Of a stretch of 64,000 bases of DNA, positions 8,468 to 15,995 are shown piece after piece (the stretch's first letter is position 1; every line of letters begins with the position of its first letter). The position numbers and the translations under genes are program-made. Origin of the DNA: an uncultured Pseudacidovorax sp. (lineage in GTDB: Bacteria; Pseudomonadota; Gammaproteobacteria; Burkholderiales; Burkholderiaceae_C); assembly GCF_913773995.1 (NCBI RefSeq), contig NZ_CAJYES010000076.1:36962-100961 (forward strand), read 5' to 3'. The notes below the pieces were generated by a model. It was not told the DNA's origin. It ran no database searches and saw nothing but the letters and a program-made list of their open reading frames with translations.

Positions 8468-9138
8468 GAGGTCTTGGCGGCGCTCCAGGTGGGCCGCAGC
8501 CAGTCGCGCGTGATGAGGCCCGACAACCCGGGACCGGGTGGCAACTGCAACTGCAGCCGGACGCCGTCGGGCAGCGTGGCCGTGCCCAGGGCCTGTGCCT
8601 GGACGGCCACGCTCCAGGCACCATTGCGAAAGTAGCCCACGTTCCAGCCGGCCGCCGGCAGGACGCGCGTGGCGGCCGCATCGGCGCCGGGCAGGGCGGA
8701 CTCGGCCCACGCCGCGGCGGTGCCCCAGGCCTGGGTCCAGTCGGCACGGCTGGCCAGCGGCGGCGACTGCCAGCGCAACCAGCTGCTGCTGCCGTCCGCC
8801 GTGGCGCCGACCGCCCAGGCGATCACCCGCGCTGCAGGGCTGCCCTGGGCATCGACGCCCTGCCGGGTGATGCGCAGCACGCGGCCATTCCAGTCCAGTG
8901 CCGGCGTGTTTCCGAAGTTGGTGGCGCCGTCCAGGTCGGCGCCCCATTGAGCCAGCGCGGTTTGCAGCACCAGCACGGCCTCGTCGCGCGCGCTGTGCTG
9001 GGACTGGACGCGGGCCATGCTGTCCAGGCCTCGCCAGCTGATGAGCGCCAGCAGGGCCATCGCCGCCAGGGCGACCAGCAACTCGACCAGCGTGAATCCG
9101 CGCAGGCGTGCCGCGCGCGCGGCGTGAGGTCGGGTCAT
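8464..9138 (-). CDS. gspJ: Type II secretion minor pseudopilin GspJ
   Basis: A minor pseudopilin of 224 aa. A short basic leader ends RLRG and is followed by FTLVELLVAL, the type IV prepilin cleavage and methylation site. The hydrophobic helix then runs to about residue 35, followed by the GspJ periplasmic domain (WRGLDSMARVQSQH, then WNGRVLRITRQG). GspD processes nothing here; maturation needs the GspO/PilD prepilin peptidase, which is not in this window. ATG at 9138 overlaps the gspI stop as TGATG, and its own stop overlaps the gspK start. Confidence 0.93.
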   Translation of the reverse strand: MTRPHAARAARLRGFTLVELLVALAAMALLALISWRGLDSMARVQSQHSARDEAVLVLQTALAQWGADLDGATNFGNTPALDWNGRVLRITRQGVDAQGSPAARVIAWAVGATADGSSSWLRWQSPPLASRADWTQAWGTAAAWAESALPGADAAATRVLPAAGWNVGYFRNGAWSVAVQAQALGTATLPDGVRLQLQLPPGPGLSGLITRDWLRPTWSAAKTS

Positions 9139-9572
9139 CAGTAGCGCCCGATCACCGTGGACAGCCGCAGCAGCGGCCAGCGCTGCGCGTCGCGCACCTG
9201 CACATCGACGCGGTTGAAGTTGGGGTTGAGCGTCGGCGTGGTGGACACCGCCACGTCCAGCTGAACGCCCGCCTGCTCGCAACCCTGGCTGCTTTCGCCC
9301 ACAGGGGGCATCTGCGGCGAGAGGCGCAGCTGGATGAGCTGGTTCTCGGCGCACAGTTGTGCCAGAACCATGTCGGACTGGCGCTGCGCATTGCGCGTCA
9401 GCGCGTTGGTGGCCTGCGCCCCAGCCGCCAGCGCGATGGCGACGATGGCCAGTGCGACCAGCACCTCGACCAGCGTGAAGCCGCCGTGACCGGCAGGGGC
9501 ATGGAGCCGTGTCGCCGCGTGGCCCGCGCTTGCGCCGCGAAAGCGCCTGGTCGCGGCAGTGCCGATGCTCAT
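9138..9572 (-). CDS. gspI: Type II secretion minor pseudopilin GspI
   Basis: A minor pseudopilin of 144 aa. The prepilin site is GHGG followed by FTLVEVLVAL. The leader before it is unusually long (about 31 residues from the ATG at 9572) and Arg/Ala/His-rich, so a downstream start is possible although no better ATG is apparent. The mature domain carries the GspI pattern LAQLCAENQLIQLRL. The start overlaps the gspH stop as ATGA. The longer frame to 9764 in the track is gspH shadow. Confidence 0.92.
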   Translation of the reverse strand: MSIGTAATRRFRGASAGHAATRLHAPAGHGGFTLVEVLVALAIVAIALAAGAQATNALTRNAQRQSDMVLAQLCAENQLIQLRLSPQMPPVGESSQGCEQAGVQLDVAVSTTPTLNPNFNRVDVQVRDAQRWPLLRLSTVIGRY

Positions 9573-10051
9573 GGCGAACCCGGATCGACCACGGAGAAGG
9601 GCCGAAGCCCGTCCGTGGCCAGTCGAAGCACCTGCGTCGGCGGACCCTCGCCGCGGATCAGCACCTGCTGCGCGCCGATGATCGGCTCGGGCCCCAGCAG
9701 CAGCGAAGCGACGGGACGGCCGGCCGCATCGAGGGGTTGGGCGCTCACGCCCGCCATCTGCCAACCCTGGGGCAGAGCGCCAGGCGGCACACCATCGAAG
9801 ACGAAACCCTGTTGCGTGACGCGCCAGCGCACCGCGGCGCCGCTGGCGCGGGCCTGGGCGCGTCCGGCTTCGAGCAGGGCGACGAGCCGCTCGGCCTCCC
9901 TGTCCAGGCCGACGCGCGCCGTGTCGCGCAATGCAAAGCCGACGCCAGCGGTCGCGAAGGCGATGATCGCCACCACCACCAGCAGCTCGATCAGCGTGAA
10001 GCCGGCGGCGGTCTGGCGCAGATGGCTACTGCCAGCTGCCGATGTCGGCAT
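9569..10051 (-). CDS. gspH: Type II secretion minor pseudopilin GspH
   Basis: A 160-residue minor pseudopilin with the cleavage site TAAG followed by FTLIELLVVVAII and the GspH domain (LDREAERLVALLEAGRAQA, RWRVTQQGFVF). The ATG at 10051 lies inside the 3' end of gspG, a 26-nt overlap, and the stop overlaps gspI. GspH joins the major pseudopilus shaft to the GspI-J-K tip. Confidence 0.93.
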   Translation of the reverse strand: MPTSAAGSSHLRQTAAGFTLIELLVVVAIIAFATAGVGFALRDTARVGLDREAERLVALLEAGRAQARASGAAVRWRVTQQGFVFDGVPPGALPQGWQMAGVSAQPLDAAGRPVASLLLGPEPIIGAQQVLIRGEGPPTQVLRLATDGLRPFSVVDPGSP

Positions 10052-10469
10052 CGTTGCCCTCGCCCCCGGGCTGGCCGTCGGCGCCTAGCGACAGCACATC
10101 CACCTCGCCCTTGATGCCCGGATTCACGTACTGGTAGGGGCGCCCCCAAGGATCGTTGGGCAGCTTGTCGACATAGGGCTTCCAGTTGGGCGCGGCGGGG
10201 CCGGTGGTGGGGCGCGTGACCAGGGCCTGCAGGCCTTGCTCGCTCGTCGGGTAGCGCTGGTTGTCCAGACGGTACATCTTGAGCGCGTTCATCAGGTTGT
10301 TGACGTCCGTGCGGGCGGCGGTCACTCGCGCGTCGTCGGCGCGGCCGATCACATTGGGAACGATCAGGGCGGCGAGCACGCCGATGATCACCAGCACGAC
10401 CATCAGTTCGATGAGGGTGAAGCCGCGCTGGAGAGGGCTCTGCCGGTTGCGTTGGTAGGAAGCTGTCAT
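10026..10469 (-). CDS. gspG: Type II secretion major pseudopilin GspG
   Basis: The major pseudopilin (147 aa), the building block of the periplasmic pseudopilus. The leader ends LQRG and is followed by FTLIELMVVLVIIGVLAAL. The globular part contains the family signatures LKMYRLDNQRYPTSEQGL and DPWGRPYQYVNPG, and the acidic C-terminal loop (SLGADGQPGGEGNDADIGSW) that binds calcium in GspG proteins. ATG is at 10469. It is the first gene of the minus-strand operon, divergent from gspC with only 25 bp between the two starts. Confidence 0.97.
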   Translation of the reverse strand: MTASYQRNRQSPLQRGFTLIELMVVLVIIGVLAALIVPNVIGRADDARVTAARTDVNNLMNALKMYRLDNQRYPTSEQGLQALVTRPTTGPAAPNWKPYVDKLPNDPWGRPYQYVNPGIKGEVDVLSLGADGQPGGEGNDADIGSWQ

Positions 10470-10494
10470 GGGCGGCGCATGATAATGCCCGCAT

Positions 10495-10980
10495 ATGACG
10501 AGTGCGTTGCCCGTATCTTCCCGATGGCCCGTGTTGGCGACCACTGCCTTGCTCTGGGCAGCTGCTGCTGCAAGCGCGGTGTATTGGGGCCTGCGCCTCG
10601 CAGCGCCGGTCGACAGTGCGCTTGCACCGCCCGTGGCCGTGCCCGCGCTGGGTGTGGACACAGGCGATGTTGCGCGTGCCTTCGGCGCAGTGAAGGTCGC
10701 GGCCAGCGCGCCGATGGCCCCCGACGTTGCCAGCCGCTTCAGGCTGCTGGGGGTGGCGGCGGATCGGGACGGCGGCGGCGTCGCACTCATTGCGGTCGAT
10801 GGCAAGCCACCGCGTTCCTACCGCGCGGGTGCGGCTTTCGATGGCCAGCTCGTGCTGCAGTCCATTGACGCGGCCGGTGCGCACATCGGTCCGGCTGCGG
10901 GCGGGACGGGGTTTCGGTTGACCGTACCGCCGCGGCCCCTTGCCGTGAACGGACCGCCGCGTTCGCTCGTCGAGCCCTGA
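10495..10980 (+). CDS. gspC: Type II secretion protein C (GspC), short form
   Basis: A 161-residue bitopic inner-membrane protein. One membrane helix (VLATTALLWAAAAASAVYWGL, about 13-33) is followed by an Ala/Pro linker and the homology region (ASRFRLLGVAADRDGGGVALIAVDGKPPRSYRAGA), which contacts the secretin in GspC proteins. The C-terminal PDZ or coiled-coil domain found in many GspC proteins is absent; the protein ends in a Pro-rich tail. It is divergent from gspG and convergent with ilvA (12 bp apart, including a CAGGCC/GGCCTG hairpin). A GATAAT box ends 8 nt before the ATG, suggesting a very short or absent leader. Confidence 0.85.
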   Translation: MTSALPVSSRWPVLATTALLWAAAAASAVYWGLRLAAPVDSALAPPVAVPALGVDTGDVARAFGAVKVAASAPMAPDVASRFRLLGVAADRDGGGVALIAVDGKPPRSYRAGAAFDGQLVLQSIDAAGAHIGPAAGGTGFRLTVPPRPLAVNGPPRSLVEP

Positions 10981-10992
10981 CGCGGCAGGCCC

Positions 10993-12549
10993 TCAGGCCT
11001 GAAGGAAGAGTCGATAGGCCGGGTTGGCCGTCTCTTCGATGAAGGGATAGCCCAGTTCCTTCAGGAAGGCCTGGAAGACGCCATCTTCCGCCGCGGGCAC
11101 CTGCAGGCCGACGAGGATGCGTCCGTAGTCGGCGCCCTGGTTGCGGTAGTGGAACAGGCTGATGTTCCAGTTCGGCTTCATCAGGCTCAGGAACTTCAGC
11201 AGCGCGCCGGGCCGCTCCGGAAAGATGAAGCGCAGCAGCCGCTCGTCGCTCGCCAGACCGCTGCGCCCCCCCACCATGTAGCGAACATGCTCCTTCGCGA
11301 GCTCGTCGTGCGTGAGGTCGAGGGCGCCGAATCCGTGGCTGCGGAAGAGCTCCGCGATGCTGGCCGATTCACCGCGCTGCTGCGTCGTCAGGCCAACGAA
11401 AACATGGGCGCGCTGCGCATCGCTGATGCGGTAGTTGAACTCGGTCACGTTGCGCGGGCCGCCAGGCAACTGGCCCACCAGTTCGCAGAAGCGGCGGAAG
11501 CTGCCGCGCTCCTCGGGAATGGTGATCGCGAACAGGGCCTCACGCTCCTCGCCCACCTCGGCCCGCTCTGCCACGAAGCGCAGGCGGTCGAAATTCATGT
11601 TGGCGCCACACAGGATCGCCGCATAGGTTTCGCCGCGCTTTCCGTGCGTCTGCACGTACTGCTTGATCGCTGCAACGGCCAGTGCACCGGCGGGCTCGAC
11701 GATGCTTCGCGTATCGATGAAGATGTCCTTGATGCCGGCGCAGACGGCGTCGGTGTCGACCGTGATGAATTCGTCCACGAGGTCGCTGGCGATGCGAAAG
11801 GTTTCTTCGCCGACCAGCTTGACGGCCGTGCCATCGGAAAACAGCCCGACGTCGGGCAGCGTGATGCGCTCACGGGCCGACACGGACTGCATCATGGCGT
11901 CCGAGTCGTTCATCTGCACGCCGATGACGCGGATGTCGGGCCGCACCGCCTTGATGTAGTTGGCCACGCCCGAGATCAGCCCGCCACCGCCGATGGCAAC
12001 GAACACGGCATCGAGGCGGCCCTGGTGCTGCCGCAGGATCTCCATGGCGATCGTTCCCTGCCCGGCGATCACTTCAGGATCGTCGAATGGATGCACAAAG
12101 GTCAGACCTTCTTGCTCCTGCAGCGTGAGCGCGTGCTGGTAGGCATCTGAGTAGCTGTCGCCATGCAGATGGACTTCGCCGCCTAGGCCGCGCACGGCGT
12201 CGATCTTGAGTTGCGGCGTCGTGACGGGCATGACGATCACCGCCCGCGTCCCCAGCTTGCGCGCGCCCAGGGCAACACCCTGGGCATGGTTACCGGCCGA
12301 CGCGCAGATAACGCCCCGCCCAAGCTGCTCCGCCGTGAGATGCGCCATTTTGTTGTACGCACCGCGCAGCTTGAAGCTGAACACCGGCTGTTGGTCTTCA
12401 CGTTTGAGCAACACCGTATTGCCAACTCTGTCACTCAAACTCCGAGCGGGTTCCAGCGCCGATTCGATGGCCACGTCGTACACACGGGCGGTCAGGATTT
12501 TTTTGAGATAGTCGGCGGGCGTCAGCGCCGGTCCCTGGCTGGTAGGCAT
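10993..12549 (-). CDS. ilvA: Threonine ammonia-lyase, biosynthetic (IlvA)
   Basis: PLP-dependent threonine deaminase (518 aa) making 2-oxobutanoate from L-threonine, the first committed step to isoleucine. Residues 1-320 form the catalytic fold II domain with the PLP lysine in FSFKLRGAYNKM (about K57), the SAGNHAQGVA loop and the glycine-rich phosphate loop GGGGLISGVANYIK. Two ACT-like regulatory domains follow (EEREALFAITIPEERGSF and DERLLRFIFPERPGALL), so isoleucine feedback control is expected. ATG at 12549 gives MPTSQGPALTPADYL; the longer frame to 12633 is less likely. A candidate sRNA lies 248 bp upstream on the same strand. Confidence 0.96.
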   Translation of the reverse strand: MPTSQGPALTPADYLKKILTARVYDVAIESALEPARSLSDRVGNTVLLKREDQQPVFSFKLRGAYNKMAHLTAEQLGRGVICASAGNHAQGVALGARKLGTRAVIVMPVTTPQLKIDAVRGLGGEVHLHGDSYSDAYQHALTLQEQEGLTFVHPFDDPEVIAGQGTIAMEILRQHQGRLDAVFVAIGGGGLISGVANYIKAVRPDIRVIGVQMNDSDAMMQSVSARERITLPDVGLFSDGTAVKLVGEETFRIASDLVDEFITVDTDAVCAGIKDIFIDTRSIVEPAGALAVAAIKQYVQTHGKRGETYAAILCGANMNFDRLRFVAERAEVGEEREALFAITIPEERGSFRRFCELVGQLPGGPRNVTEFNYRISDAQRAHVFVGLTTQQRGESASIAELFRSHGFGALDLTHDELAKEHVRYMVGGRSGLASDERLLRFIFPERPGALLKFLSLMKPNWNISLFHYRNQGADYGRILVGLQVPAAEDGVFQAFLKELGYPFIEETANPAYRLFLQA

Positions 12550-12796
12550 GGCGAAAGGAAGGACCAATGAGAACAGCGTTTGATGATACGCGGCCCCCCT
12601 CTGGCGGCCGGGAAGCGGAGGGCGCACGAACACCGCTGTTCGGCTCGCGTAGAGGCGGCGCGGGACTTCGCTTTTTGGTGCATGACGACACCTTAGAACC
12701 CGGCTCCAAGCGGCTCATCACTTCAATGACAAGGCCGGCGCGATTTCGGTGGTGCGACAAAACCGAATGCAGCGGGGCGCTCCAAGCGCGCCAAAG

Positions 12797-12826
12797 AAAA
12801 AAGCCCCGAGTCTTGCGACTCGGGGC
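12797..12826 (-). terminator. Intrinsic terminator of the candidate sRNA
   Basis: A perfect 10-bp stem (GCCCCGAGTC and its complement) with a TTGC loop, followed on the minus strand by six T residues. No minus-strand protein gene ends just upstream, which is what suggests an RNA gene. Confidence 0.8.
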
Positions 12827-12886
12827 CAAATCCACCAATTGGGAGGGTGGAGGAGACAACTGGGGCATACCCTCGAGTATGCGATG
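12797..12886 (-). ncRNA. Candidate trans-acting sRNA with anti-Shine-Dalgarno loop
   Basis: The stretch 12550-13008 has no protein gene. On its minus strand lies a compact transcription unit: a promoter (TTGCGA, 16 nt, TATACT), then about 90 nt, then a strong intrinsic terminator. Three hairpins can be drawn by eye. The 5' hairpin is GCATAC-TCGAGG-GTATGC (12866-12883). The middle stem is CCAGUUG/CAAUUGG (12857-12863 with 12835-12841, one G-U pair), holding a 15-nt loop UCUCCUCCACCCUCC. The terminator is at the 3' end. A C-rich, UCCUCC-bearing exposed loop is the hallmark of sRNAs that block ribosome-binding sites. No family is recognised. The alternative is an ilvA leader/attenuator, but no Ile/Val/Leu-rich leader peptide is seen. 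The remaining 12550-12796 shows nothing convincing. Confidence 0.6.
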
Positions 12887-12892
12887 GGATAA

Positions 12893-12920
12893 AGTATAGC
12901 AAAGCCATGCTGCATCGCAA
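12893..12920 (-). promoter_or_regulatory. Sigma-70-type promoter for the candidate sRNA
   Basis: Minus strand: -35 TTGCGA (12915-12920), 16-nt spacer, -10 TATACT (12893-12898), predicting a start near 12886. It is among the best promoter matches in the window and points away from osmC, towards the terminator at 12797 and then ilvA. Confidence 0.6.
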
Positions 12921-13008
12921 CAAGTCTGTGATGCGGAATCGCAACATTTCTACAAACGCCCTCTCCTCCGTGAAGTAGTTCACTAAGTTGGGCCAGGAAC
13001 TTTCACAG

Positions 13009-13476
13009 ATGGAATGCACAGTCAGCTGGACCGGTCATGCGGGTACACGCTCTTCCATGGGGTTTGTCGCTGAGACCGGCAGCGGTCATGTCTTGACCAT
13101 GGATGGTGCACCGGACGCCGCACGGCCCGAGAACGGCGGACAGAATCTCGCGCCGCGGCCCATGGAGACCGTCCTGGCAGGGACTGGAGGATGCACCGCC
13201 TACGACGTCGTCATGATCCTTCGCCGAGGGCGTCATCAGGTGGAAGGCTGCAGCGTGCGTCTGACCAGTGAGCGGGCAGAAAAGGATCCCAAGGTCTTCA
13301 CCAAGATCCATATGCACTTCAAGGTGACAGGCCGTGCGATCCCAGAGTTGGCGGTCGAGAGGGCCATCGCGCTGAGTCACGAAACCTACTGCTCCGCCAG
13401 CATCATGTTGGCCAAGACCGCTGAGATCACCACGAGCTATGAGCTTGTGGACAGTGCTCGAACCACTTCAGGCTGA
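13009..13476 (+). CDS. OsmC/YhfA-family peroxide-detoxification protein
   Basis: A 155-residue OsmC-family protein. The two conserved cysteines of the family are visible (GGCTAYDVVMILRR and HETYCSAS). In OsmC/Ohr proteins these reduce organic hydroperoxides; the EVXXXC context and length fit the YhfA-like subgroup better than Ohr. ATG at 13009 gives MECTVSWTG; the upstream TTG at 12988 in the track is less likely. It stands alone on the plus strand, convergent with coq7. Substrate is not predictable. Confidence 0.85.
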   Translation: MECTVSWTGHAGTRSSMGFVAETGSGHVLTMDGAPDAARPENGGQNLAPRPMETVLAGTGGCTAYDVVMILRRGRHQVEGCSVRLTSERAEKDPKVFTKIHMHFKVTGRAIPELAVERAIALSHETYCSASIMLAKTAEITTSYELVDSARTTSG

Positions 13477-13532
13477 ATCTCTCCTGGGCCGCAACCCGTG
13501 CCGCACCGTCGTTCGGACGGCCGTATGGTGTA

Positions 13533-14168
13533 TCAAATGTGATGGGCGACGGTGGTCATGACCCGCGCCGCGACGTGCATGAGGGCCTTTGCCGGTGCAG
13601 GTAACGGCAGTCCGCCTGCCGCGCTCGCCCAAGCGGCGTGGGCAGCTTCGTCTGCCTTCATGCGGGCGACCACTGCGCGAGAGGCAATGTCGCCGACAGG
13701 CAGGCGACTCAAATGACCATCCAGATGCGCTTCGACCTGCTTTTCGGTTTCTTGGACAAAGCCCAGACTCCATTTGTCACCCAAACGACCGGCGATCATC
13801 CCCAGTGCAAAGGCGCCGCTGTACCAAAGCGGATTCAGCAGTGAAGGCCGAGCGCCGAGCCTGTCCAGGCGGTCACGCGTCCAACTGAGGTGGTCCGTTT
13901 CCTCTTGCGCCGCTCGCAGCAGAGTCTGTTTGAGCGAAGGGTTGCCAGTGGTCGCAGCCTGCGCACAGTAGAGCGCCTGCGCGCAGACCTCACCCACATG
14001 ATTGACGCGCATCAGCGCGCCGGCCTCTTTGCGTTCAGCAGCGGACAAGGGTGCCTCAGAACTTGGCAGGGCCTGGGCGGGTGACGGAGTGCTGGCGCGC
14101 GGGCGTCCCCAGATCGTGCGCAGCGCGCTGTCTAGAGTGCCGAGAAATGCATCGACGGATGAACTCAT
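13533..14168 (-). CDS. coq7: 3-demethoxyubiquinol 3-hydroxylase (Coq7/UbiF-type, di-iron)
   Basis: A 211-residue di-iron hydroxylase for the last ring hydroxylation of ubiquinone synthesis, used instead of the flavoprotein UbiF in many proteobacteria. Visible iron ligands are in [34 protein letters not shown] and KADEAAHA, matching the two E...ExxH repeats of the family. The Ala/Pro-rich N-terminus (about residues 20-45) is normal for betaproteobacterial members. ATG at 14168 gives [10 protein letters not shown]; an in-frame ATG at 14186 is an alternative. It is convergent with the OsmC gene and divergent from the porin. Confidence 0.93.
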   Translation of the reverse strand: MSSSVDAFLGTLDSALRTIWGRPRASTPSPAQALPSSEAPLSAAERKEAGALMRVNHVGEVCAQALYCAQAATTGNPSLKQTLLRAAQEETDHLSWTRDRLDRLGARPSLLNPLWYSGAFALGMIAGRLGDKWSLGFVQETEKQVEAHLDGHLSRLPVGDIASRAVVARMKADEAAHAAWASAAGGLPLPAPAKALMHVAARVMTTVAHHI

Positions 14169-14466
14169 GCTGGCATTTGAACGCATGCTGTGCGGTGCCA
14201 CCAGTGCTGCATCTTTCCGTAATGTGAAAACCATGCGGCTCGGCACCGAGGTTGAGCGTGCCCTGGTCTTGTTGTACTACTGCAACGAAACGCGGAGCCC
14301 CCTTCAGATTTGGCCCGATTTGCTTTGCCGTGATGCCGGGCGTCTGGTGCAATAGCGACAACTTCCCAAAAGGAGGTTGGCCCGGGGCCCGGCGGGAGCA
14401 CAGCATGTGCCAGCGCGGTGAACCCTTCGCACCGGCGCCCTATGTTTAACCTTGGAGAAACTTGCA

Positions 14467-15750
14467 ATGAAAAAATCTCTAGTTGCTCTGGCTGCCCTGG
14501 CTGTCGCCGGTGTGGCCTCGGCCCAATCGTCGGTGACCCTGTTCGGTATCGTTGACGCCTCGATCAGCGGCGTGTCGAACAAGAGCGAACTGGTGACGAA
14601 CCCCGCGGTTCTGCTGGCCAACCCGTTTGCCTACGCTCTGCTGCCCCAGTCGACGACCTCCAGCCGTACCGGCATCAGCAACTCGGCCAACAGCTCCAGC
14701 CGTCTGGGCTTCCGCGGCGTGGAAGACCTGGGTGGCGGCCTGGCTGCCAGCTTCTGGCTGGAAGGCGCGCTGAACAACGACGACGGCACCGGTGCTGCCA
14801 CCGGCGGCGGCTTCAACTTCCAGCGTCGTTCCACCGTGAGCCTGTCGGGCCCCTTCGGTGAAGTGCGTCTGGGCCGTGACTACAAGCCGACGTTCTGGAA
14901 CCTGACCGTGTTCGATCCGTTCGGCACGAACGGCGCCGGCACCGCTCTGGTGCAACGCGCCATCGGCGGCAGCACCGCTGTGCCCGCGATCGAAGGCTCC
15001 AACGTTCGCGCCAGCAACAGCATCGGCTACTTCCTGCCCCCGAACCTGGGCGGCTTCTATGGCCAGGCCATGTACGGCTTCAGCGAGCAAGCCAAGTACG
15101 ACAACTTCCTGCAAGGCAGCCTGAACAACGGCAGCCGCACCGGCCGTTACTGGGGTGGCCGCTTCGGCTACGCCAACGGTCCTCTGGACGTTGCCGTTGC
15201 CTATGGCGAGCAAGTCAACGCTTCGAACTTCACGGTGGGCACCAACAACCTGTCGAAGAACTTCAACGTTGGCGGTAGCTACGACTTTGGCGTCGTGAAG
15301 CTGTTCGCTCAGTACGTGAACGTCAAGGGCACGGTTGACTACTCGGGCAACAACCAGCCCCTGTTCAACCCCGACACCAAGCTCGACGGCGCTCTGCTGG
15401 GCGTGACGGTGCCGGTCGGCGCCGGTCAGATCAAGGCCACCTACGGCAAGGTCAAGACCCGCGTGGACCAGAACCCCCTGGTGTACCTGACGAACCCCTT
15501 CTTCCAGTACAACGCCCCCAAGGCTGACCAACTGGCTCTGGGCTACGTCCACAACCTGAGCAAGCGCACCGCTCTGTACGCCACCGTGGCTTACATCAAG
15601 AACAAGAACGGCGCCGACTACCAGGCCAACTCCAATGGCCTGGCTACCCCTTACGTCGCCACGTTCCAGCCGGCTGGTACCGCTCTGACCGGTGCCTACC
15701 TGCCGAAGAGCTCGGTCGGCTACGACTTCGGTATCCGTCACTCGTTCTAA
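14467..15750 (+). CDS. Gram-negative outer-membrane porin
   Basis: A 427-residue trimeric-porin-type protein of the betaproteobacterial family. The signal peptide is MKKSLVALAALAVAGVASAQ, and the mature protein starts SSVTLFGIVDASISG, the family's first strand. It has LGFRGVEDLGGGLAASFWLEG and PFGEVRLGRDYKP before the constriction loop and ends with a C-terminal Phe (YDFGIRHSF), the BAM recognition signal. Codon use is strongly biased (many CTG, ACC, AAG) compared with neighbours, suggesting high expression. ATG at 14467 follows GGAGA. The 298 bp upstream has no other gene; I see no clear -35/-10. Confidence 0.95.
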   Translation: MKKSLVALAALAVAGVASAQSSVTLFGIVDASISGVSNKSELVTNPAVLLANPFAYALLPQSTTSSRTGISNSANSSSRLGFRGVEDLGGGLAASFWLEGALNNDDGTGAATGGGFNFQRRSTVSLSGPFGEVRLGRDYKPTFWNLTVFDPFGTNGAGTALVQRAIGGSTAVPAIEGSNVRASNSIGYFLPPNLGGFYGQAMYGFSEQAKYDNFLQGSLNNGSRTGRYWGGRFGYANGPLDVAVAYGEQVNASNFTVGTNNLSKNFNVGGSYDFGVVKLFAQYVNVKGTVDYSGNNQPLFNPDTKLDGALLGVTVPVGAGQIKATYGKVKTRVDQNPLVYLTNPFFQYNAPKADQLALGYVHNLSKRTALYATVAYIKNKNGADYQANSNGLATPYVATFQPAGTALTGAYLPKSSVGYDFGIRHSF

Positions 15751-15792
15751 TCTGATGCTGGCGCAGGCCAGCTAAGGATCAAGTTCGACAAA

Positions 15793-15822
15793 GCCACCCG
15801 GTGCGAGCCGGGTGGCTTTTTT
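15793..15822 (+). terminator. Intrinsic terminator after the porin
   Basis: A 9-bp stem, GCCACCCGG with CCGGGTGGC around a 6-nt loop, followed by TTTTTT, 43 nt after the porin stop codon. Confidence 0.9.
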
Positions 15823-15995
15823 GTTGGCATTCGATGCGACTGGCATAAACGCTCGTGTGGGGCCGCGTGTTTGGGCGAATGGGCGGTCGCAGCCCGCTCC
15901 AGCAGCGCAATGACCCTGCGTCACGCCCATCCTCCATTGCCGGATGTCGGCGACGTTGCAATAGTCGACCCTCCAAAACATACGAGGGGTTGCCT

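Noticed and set aside
12431-12868. 145-aa minus-strand ORF covering the sRNA and running into ilvA
   Set aside because: Runs through a strong terminator hairpin, overlaps ilvA out of frame and has no coherent composition.
14405-14449. 14-codon ORF (MCQRGEPFAPAPYV) just before the porin
   Set aside because: A possible leader peptide, but its SD-like AAAGGAGG is about 28 nt away, too far; not enough support.
15870-15995. Extended N-terminus of the first binding protein (start 15855)
   Set aside because: GTG 15996 has an SD and begins a proper signal peptide; the upstream part is not coding-like.
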